Assembly (NCBI RefSeq): GCF_963169125.1
Contig: NC_084799.1
Coordinates: forward strand, 66,696,643 to 66,760,642
DNA: 64,000 nt
From: Humulus lupulus
Taxonomy: Eukaryota > Streptophyta > Magnoliopsida > Rosales > Cannabaceae
Reading direction: 5' to 3'
Within the stretch, counting starts at the first letter, position 1, and each line of letters begins with the position of its first letter. Shown in pieces: positions 45,139-55,309 of the stretch. The notes under the pieces are model-generated. The model was not told the DNA's origin and searched no databases. It worked only from the letters and a program-made list of their open reading frames with translations. The translations under genes and the position numbers were made by a program.

Positions 45139-46403
45139 TGTTGACGGTGGAAACTCGTCAACAAAACATGGATGGAAAACTCAAAGAATTAATCAGAACT
45201 TAATGAATGCAAAAGAACTTGTAGAAATTTGGAGAAAAATTGCTAGTGTACAATAGAAGAAAAACTCGTGTATGGCTCTTAGAATAGTCGGATATTACAA
45301 AAATTTTCCAACCCCTGCACTGGAGAGGTGAAGATCCATTTATAGTGGGGCTCTAATGGATCCTGATACATTGTGGTCCCAGGGGACAAGATTGTACGTA
45401 TGTACATTATCAAGGACGTGGCACAGGTCATAGTGGAGCATAAGGTTGTTGTGTCGGCTTCAGTACATGGTCAGAGTCTATGGGAGCGCCTCCACTTTAG
45501 TACTTGAATGTGCTTCCACTACTTGCTTAGTACGAGTGTTAGAGATTGGCTGGTGAGGACAAAACCAGGTATCTCACTCGTACGACCACTACTTGTCTGG
45601 CGTGTATATTAGGATCAGTCATCCGGGGTCTTAAGGGTCGTACCCCGTACATGCTTCGTACATGTATGATCGTTTTGAGTTATACTTAGGTTTTTACCTT
45701 TAGATATTGAAGTCTTTATGGGTCCTCTTAGGAGGACGGTCCCAAGGTGAACGGTGCGAGGCGCATCCTAAAGGATGCACGGGGCGTTGGCATGAGGCGC
45801 TTGGTGTATGGTGCGTGGTACATGGCGCGAAGCGCATCCTGACATGTGCATGGGCTGTTGGCACGAGACGGTGTCCTTGGGACATTGCGTGAGGTTCTCT
45901 CACGTGGTGCTAGAGAGATGGGGTCGCAAGGAACCTAAGAGGTGCGAGGCGAATGTTGGCGGCACGTGGCCATGCCTCACGAGGTGCTTGCACGGGATGC
46001 CGCGTGAGGCGCGAGGTCGATGCTAGTGGCGCGAGGCACATGGGTGTGCAGGGGCATGACGTCTCACAAGGCTTCTGGTGCGAGGCAGGTGACGTAAGGC
46101 GCCTGGGTGCATGGGGGCGTGAAGTCTCGCGAGGCGCCTGGGTGCGCGAACGCTTGACGTCTTGTGAGGCGCTTGGGTACTCAGAGGTGTGACGTCTCGC
46201 GAGGTGCCTGGTGCGAGGCAGGTGGAACGAAGCACCTGGGTGCACGGGGGCGTGACGTATCGCGAGGCATTTGGTGCAAGGCAGGTGGCGCGAGGTGCCT
46301 GGGTGAGCGGCAGGTGGTGCGAGGCACCTGGGCTACGCGTGCAACATGGGTGTGTTGTATCTGGGCTCTTGGGCAAAGTATGGCATGTCTAGGTACACGA
46401 GGC
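45139..46403 (-). mobile_element. 5' LTR of element C, truncated
   Basis: It aligns with the 3' LTR from TGTTGACGG (45139) to GTACACGAGGCCA near 46403 and lacks the last 260-270 bp, i.e. the beginning of U3. A - strand TATA box (TATAAAT) lies at 45338-45344. The GC-rich repeats at 45760-46330 (GCGAGGCGCCTGGGTGC and relatives) are longer here than in the 3' LTR. The truncation coincides with that of element D's LTR. Confidence 0.82.
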
Positions 46404-46572
46404 CATGAAATATAATGCGACTAGCTTGGTCACCCATGAAATATGCCTTCTGCTGAGTGAATTCTCCTCTGGTTGATGGTCGACCAGAAACATAACTGCT
46501 TAAATGGCCACGCGCATCCCACGTGCGTACTGGTCTTGCCACGTCATCAGATGAATCCTTTTTGGGTAAACA
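46404..46572 (-). mobile_element. Remnant of the element D 3' LTR
   Basis: It matches 57846-58015 of the 5' LTR (AGCTTGGTC-CCCATGAAATATGCC, GTCGACCAGAAA, TGGGTAAACA). Only the U3 end next to the polypurine tract remains; about 410 bp are missing at the junction with element C. Confidence 0.88.
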
Positions 46573-46585
46573 TTTGCCCCCAAGT
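46573..46585 (-). promoter_or_regulatory. Polypurine tract of element D
   Basis: On the - strand ACTTGGGGGCAAA directly precedes the LTR start TGTTTACCC. Confidence 0.85.
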
Positions 46586-46723
46586 TTATTTTAAGGCAAC
46601 CAACATTTAATAAACTTACTCGACCAACGATTCATCTTACCTGTCACATCTGTCAGCGCCTTTTCGAAAAAGTAAGCAATCGTAACCTTTACAATTTCCC
46701 AAAAATATATGCACCACGATCAG

Positions 46724-46733
46724 TATAAATATA
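46724..46733 (+). promoter_or_regulatory. TATA box of the element D antisense gene
   Basis: TATAAATATA in GATCAGTATAAATATATCTC lies 140 bp from the polypurine tract. It is followed 30 bp on by a pyrimidine-rich stretch (CTCACTTTTCACTTTTTACC) suitable as a start site. Confidence 0.62.
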
Positions 46734-46880
46734 TCTCATTTCTCACTTTTCACTTTTTACCATATCCTTATCTCTCCTCAAGAACTCAGAAGAACTTCCC
46801 AAGAAAAACCCAGAAAGCTTTAGTGATCCGAGACGTGTTCGGTCAGCTCCGAGCAACAACCTTCGTGATTTCTCTGAAAA

Positions 46881-49870
46881 ATGCAATCCAAGTAAGTTTT
46901 GAACTCAACTTCTCCATTGTACAATTTAGAATAAATTTAAAAAGTTTTCTGGTTTTGGTTTTTAATGTTCTTGAGAAATTTTTTTGGGTGATCGGGTTCG
47001 TAAGCAGAAACATGATAGACTAGGAATTTTAGGTAGTAAAAAACATTAGGTGAGGCTTAGAAATTAATGTGGAAAAAGGGAATACTGTTTTAGGGTCAAA
47101 AATCGAAGTAAAAATTCGATTTTACTGTTTTAGGAAAAATTGGGTTTTTCCCGCCTGTTTTTCGAAGTCGAAAAGTTTTCTTGAAAAAACCATTCACTTC
47201 CACTTTTTGATCCGTTTGTCCAAACTGCTCGCATGTTTTTAGTGTTTATGTTAGGATGCTACTGGTCATATAAAATCTTAACTTTTTATACATGAGCAAC
47301 GTTATCCTCACATTTCTTCTTCTTCTATCTATTGGTCGTAGATTCTCATTTCCCATTTACTCTTCTCAGATATTCAAGCATGATCCTTGGGGAGGTGAGA
47401 GGCCAATAGGCGACGATCTTCTCGCGTTGCTGTTCGAAGATCAAGAGCAACCGTCATTTCCTTTCTTGTACTTTCCATCTTCACAACAAAACCCCACGAC
47501 CAGCTCTCCAGACTGTCAGCCACACATGGGTCGTGTTAAACACGTAGCTCATAGGAAAAAGAAAACCACCCATTCTCCTTCTAACCAACCAGCAACTGAC
47601 ACTGAGGGTCCTTTAAATGATCCTCAACCTGTAAATTTTGCACCACCAGAAATTCAACCCAAAGCCTAGCCTCACCACGACCTCCGACTAGAAGTTGACT
47701 GGTACAATGCGCGTCCTAGTGTAATATCAGCTAGGATGGTGACAAAATACCTTTAGAAGTACGGTCTTCCTAGGGTTACCTTAATCAAACCTACCTCCGA
47801 CCAACGGAAAAACGTGCCTGGAGGAGCCTTCAGCGCCTGGTCGAGGTTTCACATTGAGGCAGGGGCAATCTTGTCCCTGCATGAATTTTTTCAAGGGGTG
47901 GCAAATTACTTCGAGGTTTCCCCCTTCCAAATTACACCCAGTAGATATAGAATACTATCAAGACTTTATATCCTTCACAACCATAAAAGGTGGCCTGTGC
48001 CTACGCCGTATAAGATCAACTAGAACAACACAGGGTTTTTCCACTTCTGTCACCAGGAATCTACTCGCATATTCCTGAGTGACGTCACCTACAAATACAA
48101 CACAGGAAAGTACTTCTAGGAGTACTTCCTTACGACAGACCTAGTCGCCGACAACCTGGCCTTCACACGAAGAGGTAAATTTCTCAATCGCTGGTCGTTT
48201 ATTTTTTTGTCAATTTTTCCTTCACCATCCTTAGAGCATTGGTCTTGTGTCTTGGTCTCAGGTACCCACTAGACCCCACTCTAGAGATGGAGATGAGGGC
48301 CACAGCTCTGGCCAGCATGACGAATATTGAGAAGAACGTCAAAGAGCTGGTTACCGAGAGCAATCGATGGCTGGTCAGCCTTTTGGCAGCTCACCAGGAG
48401 GTGAGAGAGTCCACCGCGGGGAGTGTTATTGGAGAGGAAATCCCTGAGCAACAACAAGATGTGTCACAACCCCCGAGACGACGGGCAATGGGAGTGATCA
48501 TCCGGGAACCATCCAGCAACCCTCAGGCTGCTGCTGCCCCTACCCAACATGGGAGAGGCAACAAAAAATACCAGAGTACACCGACCCTGTACTTGAGTCT
48601 TTTGACGAGAATGGTATGGACTTCTCACTCTTAGATAGCTTGCATATCCCTTGTCATTTATTTGACAGGGATGGAAACTTTAAATTTACGACCGATACTT
48701 TTAATTCAGACTTCTTCGAGGCAGAGATAATATATCGACCAGTAATAATAGCTCGGGTATATTACTTTGAATTTCCTTTTTTCATTATTCCCTTACTCCT
48801 TTAAATTCTATTGTCTGATCATTTCTTTTTGTCTTGCAGTCATGCCTTCTGAGGAAGCCTTTGACATATACACAAATGTTGAAGCTCCTGTGAGCAAAAA
48901 GAAAGCGAGCAGGAGGCACCCTAGGGAGAGCAGTAATGATCCCTCCAAGAAAAGGGCTCGAACAGAGGACCCTCCATTGCCCACGCCTTCTAGAACCATG
49001 ACACCTCCTCCTCCTCCTCACAATAGCCTTCCCCCGAGCAGGCAGGGAGTCCCTCGGCCAACGACCTACTCAGTAGCGCCTACAATGCTACCCAAGAGAA
49101 GCTACAAAGGCTATTGAAGCACCAGCGTAGCTAGGAAGCTTTCTCTCATCTCCCTCCACTACAGAACAGCCAGATCATCAGCTGCAGGCTGTTTGAAGTC
49201 CTGAGTGTAAGTGTGTTTCTTATTTTTTCCTTTAGTTGAGCAACATTTTTTCTAATTTCCCCTGACTTGTTTACTTTTCTTTTTCTATTTGCAGGGTATC
49301 CTGACCATAGGGCATAGCTGGCATCGTGCTAAAGAGATCGAGGCCAGATTTGCTGAGGAGATCAAGGCGGCTGAGGCCAGACACATCGAGGAGATTAAGG
49401 TGGCCGAGGCTAGAATTTCCAGCTTGAGCGAGGAGCTAAGGAAGTGCCAAGAGTCAGTGGCCAAAGTAACTACTGTCAAGGAGAAGTTTAAGGAGGCTTC
49501 AAAGATTAACTTCAAAGAAGCCACCAAACTTCAAGATGACCTGGTGATCAGCCAGAAGGAAACCGTCGAGCTGGAGGAGTGAGTTAAACTGCTCGAGGGA
49601 ATCAACTCTCACAATCTGGAGAAGTTCAAAGGAGTGACTTTCAACAACTTCTACTTGTTCTGGAAAAAAAATCCAAAGGCGAACTTCGAATATCTTCCCG
49701 AGCAGGTAAAGTAGGCTGAACTGGCAAAGTGTGCTGCTCATCTGGCAGAGGAACAGAAAGTTCAGGAATCCCCTGAAATCTCCTTAGTGATTGGCACCGA
49801 AGCTGTTGAAGAGGATGCAGGGACCACCGTCGACCAGCAATCCCGGCCAGATCCTGTTGCTGCCCAGTGA
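46881..49870 (+). pseudogene. Antisense additional gene of element D, five exons, decayed
   Basis: The exon model follows GT-AG sites. Exon 1 starts at ATG 46881 (MQS, donor GTAAGT at 46891). Exon 2 is 47370-48174 (acceptor TTCTCAG, donor GGTAAAT), exon 3 about 48262-48755, exon 4 about 48840-49206 (MPSEEAFDIY, a basic proline-rich stretch) and exon 5 49294-49870. Exon 2 holds the Transposase_28-like domain with AGAILSLHEFFQGVANYFEV and FQITPSRYRILSRLY, broken by stops near 47667, 47754, 48021 and 48117. Exon 5 is a coiled coil (EIEARFAEEIKAAEARHIEE) then NNFYLFWKKNPKANFEYLPE. Domain order matches A, B and C. Function is unknown. Confidence 0.75.
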
Positions 49871-50557
49871 TGTATATATTTATTTTCTTTTATTTTTGTA
49901 ACTGGAACATATGAACTACGGTTCGTAATGTTGAGACAGTTTTGCTGCTCAATGCAGCTTTCCTTTTAATTTATTAATTACACCGAGCAGTAACTTCTTG
50001 CGGTGTAAAATATTTCGTTTTGATATTATAATATTTGGTATTATTATAACATATGTTCGTATGACCAAACTTATCATTACACTTTGTTTTGATTTTACAA
50101 AACTTTAAACTAAATTTTGTTGAAAAATACTCTAAGTACTGTAGTATGCTTTCCCTTATTTTGCTCGTGTGTTTACATATTCTTGTTGATTTGCTTTGCT
50201 TGCTTAGTATCTTATATGCCCCCCAACTGATTGAGGAGCTTAGGGTTCTCAGTCACTTTCCATGACCAAGTCCTGTTCGAACATTACTGCTTGCGTACTC
50301 ATAATCAAAAGCAATAAAATAGCAAAACAACACACGTAGTGAGCAAATACTTGTAATAAATACAATAATTTGGCAAGAATAACTAGCTGTGCACAATTCC
50401 TTTTTTTTCTAGTAATAAATGGACAAAATTGTGTCTGTACGAGTGATCAAAAATTGATCTTACACTTGTAAGCGACCAGTCGGATAATTGACTAGCCCTT
50501 ATTCATAAACTTGTAAAAAGTGAAATTAATAAAAGCCAATTCTTTAAAAATAATTGT
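49871..50557. other. AT-rich spacer between convergent antisense gene and pol in element D
   Basis: No coding sequence is seen. It holds the 3' ends of two convergent transcription units, and a post-pol polypurine-like motif at 50217-50228 (- strand AGTTGGGGGGCA), the counterpart of 5155-5165 in A and 35481-35492 in B. Confidence 0.6.
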
Positions 50558-53500
50558 TTATTGATAATATTTGCGCATGTGTTCTCCATTCCAATAGCGA
50601 GGAATGAGATCTCTGTTTAAGCGAGAAAGTTTATATGTGCCAGGTTGAAGAATTTCTTCAATCTGATACGGACGTTCCTAGTTTGGTCCGAGCACTCCGG
50701 CAGCTTGGTCATGAGTGTTAAGGAAAACTCTTCTAAGTACCAAATCTCCCACGTTAAACTTTCTTTCGCGCACTCTAGAGTTAAAATATTGAGTGACCTT
50801 TTGCTGGTAAGTTGCTACTCGAAGTCGAGCTTGCTCGCGCCTTTCATTGACCAAGTCCAAGGACTCCATCAATAATTGATCATTAGCGCTTTGATCGTAT
50901 GTCAGCCTTCTTTGTGATGGTGGGTTGAGCTCAATAGGCAACATGGCTTCATACCCATAAGCCAAGGAAAATGGAGTATGGCCTGTTGCTGTTCGATGGG
51001 ATGCTCTATACGACCAAAGTACTTCTGGTAATTGCTCTAGCCATGCGCCTTTTGCTTCTTCGAGCCTTTTCTTCAGTGTGTCCTTTAGAGTCTTATTGAC
51101 AACCTCAACTTGTCCATTTTCTTGTGGATGAGCTATTGATTAAAAAAAATTTATAATCCCATACCTCTCGGAGAATTCAGTGAAAAGATCACTGTCAAAT
51201 TGTGTGCCATTATCCTAGACAATTTTCCTTGGCAACTCATACCGACACACAATGTTTTTTATGACAAAGTCCAATACTTTTGTGGTCGTTATCGTTGCTA
51301 TTGTTTAGCTTTGGTCCACTTTGTAAAGTAGTCAGCAACCACTGCTGCATATTTGACATTCCCTTTTCCTATAGGTAAGACCCGATCAAATCAATCCCCC
51401 AAACTGCAAATGGCCATGGGCTTTGCATTTGTTTGAGCTCATTTGGGGCTGCTCGCGGTATCTTGGAGAATCTTTGACACTTGTCACATTTTTGAATGAA
51501 ATCCATAGAGTCCTCATTCATGGCAGGCCAGAAATACCCTTGCCTTAAGATCTTCTTCGGCAAACTGTCCCCCCAGCATGATCTCCAAAGAAGCCTTCGT
51601 GGACCTCTTGCATCAGTTCCTTGGATTTTTCCTTAGAAACACATCTCAACAAAGGCATTGAGTATCCTCTTCCATACAAAATTCTGTCGAAAAGAATAAA
51701 TCTAGCCGACTATCTCTGAAGCATCCTCGCCTTGTTTCTATCTGCTAGTAGCATTCCCTGCTAAAGATATTTAATGATAGGCGTCATCCATGTGTCTGTC
51801 AGTTGAATCACCAGTGAAGACTCTTCTGCTTGACTGCTTAGCGCAGACAAGTGTTCAACTGGAACTATATTCAAGGTGTCAGCGTCTTTAGCGCTTGCTA
51901 ACTTGGCTAAGGCATCAGTATTCGAATTCTGATCTTGAGGCACTTGTTGGAGAGTATACATTCCAAACTGTGCCAATAAGTCCTTTGCTTTGTTCAAATA
52001 AGCAACCATCTTGAGACCCCTAGCCTGATATTCCCTCGTAATCTGATTAACTACTAGCTGGGAATCGCTATATATTTCCAGTGACTTTATATCCATGTCC
52101 TTAGCTAGTCTTAATCCTGCGAGCAGGGCTTCGTACTCAGCTTCATTGTTTGATGTTGTAAAGTTGAATCTGATTTCACTATGGAACCGATGTCCTTCAG
52201 GTGTGATTAAGATTAAACCTGCTCCTGCATTATGCTTATTGGAAGAGCCATCTACGAACAACTTCCAAGAAGGAGTTTGATTTTTACTTTCCATTTCTTC
52301 AATCGGTTCATTAACTGGGATCCCGATGAAATCTGTGACAAAGTCTGCTAGAGCTTGCCCTTTCACAGCTACTCGTGGAGAATAAGAAATGTCGAACTGC
52401 CCTAGTTTGACTACCCATTTTAATAATCGACTAGCGCCTTCTAGTTTCTGTAAGACTTGCTGTAATGGCTGGTCGGTGAGCACCACGATGAGGTGAGCTT
52501 GAAAGTAAGGCTGCAGCTTCCTTGAATCCAGAATCAATCAATAGGATAACTTTTCAATGGGTGGATATCACAATTATGCTCCCACAAACTTCTTGCTAAC
52601 ATAATGTACTGGTTTCTGAACGTTGTCTTCTTCTCTGATTAAAACTGCACTGGCAGCATACTCTGCGGCTGCCAAATAGATGAACAAAGTTTCTTTTTCA
52701 ACTGGTTTTGACAAGATTAGGGGTTGTGACATGTGACTCTTTAACGCCTGAAAAGCATGTTCGCACTCTTCTGTCCATTCAAACTTATTGTTTCCCCTGA
52801 GTAGATTGAAAAATGGGACACACTTGTTCGTTGACTTGGATATGAATCTAGTTAGGGCAGCGATCCTCCCAGTTAGGCTTTGAACATCTTTAATCTTAGT
52901 AGGAGACTGCATATCGATGAGGGCCTGAATCTTCTCGCGATTAGCTTCGATTCCCCGCGAGTTTACTATGAATCCAAAAAATTTCCCTGATCAAACACCA
53001 AAAGAACACTTGAGAGGGTTTAGCTTCATTTGATATTTGTTCAAGATATTGAAGCATTTCCAAAGGTCCTCGATGTGTTCTTCAGCTTTCTTGGACTTAA
53101 CCAGCATTTCATCGACATATACTTCCATGCTAACGCCGATCAGTTCTTTGAACATATGGTTGACCAGTCGCACCAGCATTTTTTAAACCAAAGGGCATTA
53201 CTTTGTAACAGTAAAGTCCTGTATCTGTTCGAAATCTAGTGTGATCCTCATCAGGTGGATGCATACTGGTTTGATTATACCCAGAGTATGCATCCATGAA
53301 TGATAAAATTTCATGCCCTGATGTAGCATCGACCAGTTGGTCGCTCCTTGGAAGTGGGAAACAATCCTTCGGACAGGCTTTATTAAGGTCTGTAAATCCA
53401 TGCGTGTTCTCCACTTGCCATTCAGCTTGGGAACCAGTACGAGATTAGAGACCCAAGATGGATATAACGCTACCATGATGAATCCGTTTTCCTTCAGCTT

Positions 53501-53640
53501 CTCGACTTCATCTTTTAGGGCCTTCGATCTGTCTTTGTCGAGATGCCTTCTTTTTTGTTGTACAGGTGGAAAGTTTTTGTCTATATTTAAGTCATGGATG
53601 ATCACCACTGGGTCTATCCCAACCATATCTTTGTGCGATC
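50558..53640 (-). pseudogene. Element D pol: RT, two RNase H domains, integrase, decayed
   Basis: RT begins VGIDPVVIIHDLNIDKNFPP and continues in shifting frames through LVPKLNGKWRT, FTDLNKACPKDCFPLPRSDQ and MPFGLKNAGAT to VYVDEMLVKSKKAEEHIED; the motif normally reads YVDD, so the second Asp is Glu at about 53116. RNase H follows from 52912, then a long clean frame 52537-51761 with the second RNase H (VDGSSNKHNAGAGLILITPE, NNEAEYEALLAGL, YSDSQLVVNQ, NTDALAKLA). Integrase has CDKCQRFSKIPRAAP and WGIDLIG, then frameshifts and stops; the tail 50965-50678 (GYEAMLPIEL, NVGDLVLRRVF) ends HMRKYYQ-stop at 50558. Confidence 0.87.
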
Positions 53641-53970
53641 AGGCAAACACCTCCTGGTTCTCCTTAAAAAATTCCACCAGTTTTCTTTTTGTTGTTGTCT
53701 CTAAGCTTTTACCGACTTTCACAACCCTGTCAGATCTGCTTCTTTTAGTTGGACCTCCTCGAGGTCCTTCATGGGTCCAACATTTTCTTCAAAATCCCCA
53801 AAGTGAGGATCTAAGTCTCTATCCTAACTTTGGGCAACGCCCTATTTCGTGATCTATTCACCTAATTGGGCTTGTACTTCATTTACCAACAGCAACCTTT
53901 TCTCGGTTTTTTCCCCCGATCCGCCTCTCTTTGCCTTGGTGATCGAGGAATTATAACATTCCCGCGCTTC

Positions 53971-54270
53971 TCACTGGTTTCCCAACATGCATCCCACTCC
54001 TGCGTCGGTTGGAAACTTCATGGCTAAGTGCCAGACTAAGGTCACAGCTCGTAGGTCGACTAGAATAGGCCTTCCAATCACGACATTATATGGAGAAGGA
54101 CAATCAACTACTATGAAAGTAGCGAGTAATGTCCTGTTTGCAGGTGCAACCCCTGTTGTGACTGGAAGCCTGATCAACTTAGTTGGTGCGAGCATTCTCT
54201 CCAGTGAAGATTTATACAGAATGTTGATTGAGCTTCTTGTATCTACTAACACCCACTTGACCATCATATT
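53971..54270 (-). pseudogene. Element D retropepsin-like protease, decayed
   Basis: It reads VKWVLVDTRSSINILYKSSL, then LLATFIVVDCPSPYNVVIGR and LRAVTLVWHLAMKFPTDAGV. The active-site Gly is again replaced, D-T-R-S-S instead of D-T/N-G-S-S. An in-frame stop lies upstream at 54279. The linker 53641-53970 to RT is full of stops. Confidence 0.8.
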
Positions 54271-54805
54271 GGCAATCTAGACCTCCATGACCAAAGGATA
54301 TGAATGGGGGAATCGAACATGCTGAGCATCAAGCTCGGAGAAAGTTATCGATTCTTCCTCTGTTTGAGATCTTTTGGGAGTTCGCGCATATCTTTCCCTC
54401 GCCTTCCAACTATCACCTGCTATGTGTGGTCCTCCGCAGATGGTCAACAATGTACCAGCAACTGAAGCTGGCTGTAAAGGGGGCGAGAGTTGGCGTACAG
54501 GTGCCTGCTCGTTGCCTCCTTGAGCCTCTCGCTGAGAACCTCCAACTGCGCGCACATACCTCCTCAGGTGTCCTTGTCTAATAAGGAACTCAATCTCATC
54601 CTTAAGCTAGTTGCATTCGTTGATGTCATGGCCATAATCGTTATGGAAACGACAAAACTTGGTAGTATCTCTCTTGGATATGTCCTTCCTAATTGGGGCT
54701 TGTAACGCCCCACGTCACTATGGCTGCTTCCTAGAATGACGACTGGCCCTCAAAACTAACACGAGTTTTTCCAGCGTGCTTTGTCCTCACTCGCACGCTT
54801 CCTGG

Positions 54806-54887
54806 GAAAACTTCCCAGGAGGTCACCAATCTTGAGATTACTCCAGGTCAAGCATGCTTAACTTTGGAGTTCTCAAGTGATAGGCTA
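54806..54887 (-). other. 5S rRNA-derived segment, inverted, in the left LTR of the TRIM
   Basis: This is the reverse complement of the previous entry with scattered differences: AACTTCCCAGGAGGTCACC, then GCATGCTTAACTTTGGAGTT. In its - orientation it keeps GGTGACCTCCTGGGAAGTT, which is closer to true 5S rRNA than the right copy. Confidence 0.85.
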
Positions 54888-55228
54888 CCAAAAAGAAGAT
54901 GGAAAGAATCGTATTGGTTTGTAGGGCTAGTCGTCATTCCAAGAAGCAGCCATAGTGATGTGGGGCGTTACAAATGGTATTAGAGCCTTGACCCAGCCAG
55001 AATTGTGGCCGACGGGGACGTCGAACCCCTAAGGGTGGGTGATTGTGACAGTCAGTATCCCGTGATCCGTAGGGGGAAAGACCTGGTAAAGCTATGCATT
55101 CCCACACCGCCTGGGGAAGGTCAAGTGTGATGATTCTAAGACTGTATAGGTATGGGACTACATAGTTGAAGAGGCCTTAATAGATTGATGGGTACTACCT
55201 ATATCAACAAGATGCATCTTCTTTTTGG

Positions 55229-55309
55229 TATCCCATCACTTGAGAACTCCAAAGTTAAGCGTGCTTGACTTGGAGTAATCTCAAGATAGATGACTTCCTG
55301 GGAAGTTTT
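55229..55309 (+). other. 5S rRNA-derived segment in the right LTR of the TRIM
   Basis: ATCCCATCA, GAGAACTCCAAAGTTAAGCG, TGCTTGA and ATGACTTCCTGGGAAGT follow the plant 5S rRNA sequence in order, covering the internal promoter regions (A box around AGTTAAGCGTGC and C box around GACTTCCTGGGAAG). Ends and several internal bases differ, so it is not a 5S gene. Confidence 0.85.

Larger units (their letters stand above)
18516..46403 (-). mobile_element. Element C: Tat-type Ty3/gypsy retrotransposon, split by element B
   Basis: In - orientation the order is 5' LTR (45139-46403, truncated), primer binding site, gag, duplicated gag-tail/protease, RT (to 40814), element B, the rest of RT, RNase H, second RNase H, integrase (to 23956), antisense gene, polypurine tract and 3' LTR (18516-19841). 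Without B it is about 13.6 kb. The left flank is GTAAG (18511-18515). The right flank was lost at the junction with element D, so a target duplication cannot be confirmed. Many stops in gag and pol show that it is inactive. Confidence 0.85.

Noticed and set aside
47292..47669. A signal-peptide host protein starting MSNVILTFLLLLSIGRRF
   Set aside because: The hydrophobic start reads across a polypyrimidine tract and the TTCTCAG acceptor; it is an intron/exon border of the element D antisense gene.
54806..55309. Functional 5S rRNA genes
   Set aside because: Only the central part resembles 5S rRNA, both ends differ, and the copies lie inside the LTRs of a TRIM with target-site duplication and tRNA-Met primer site.
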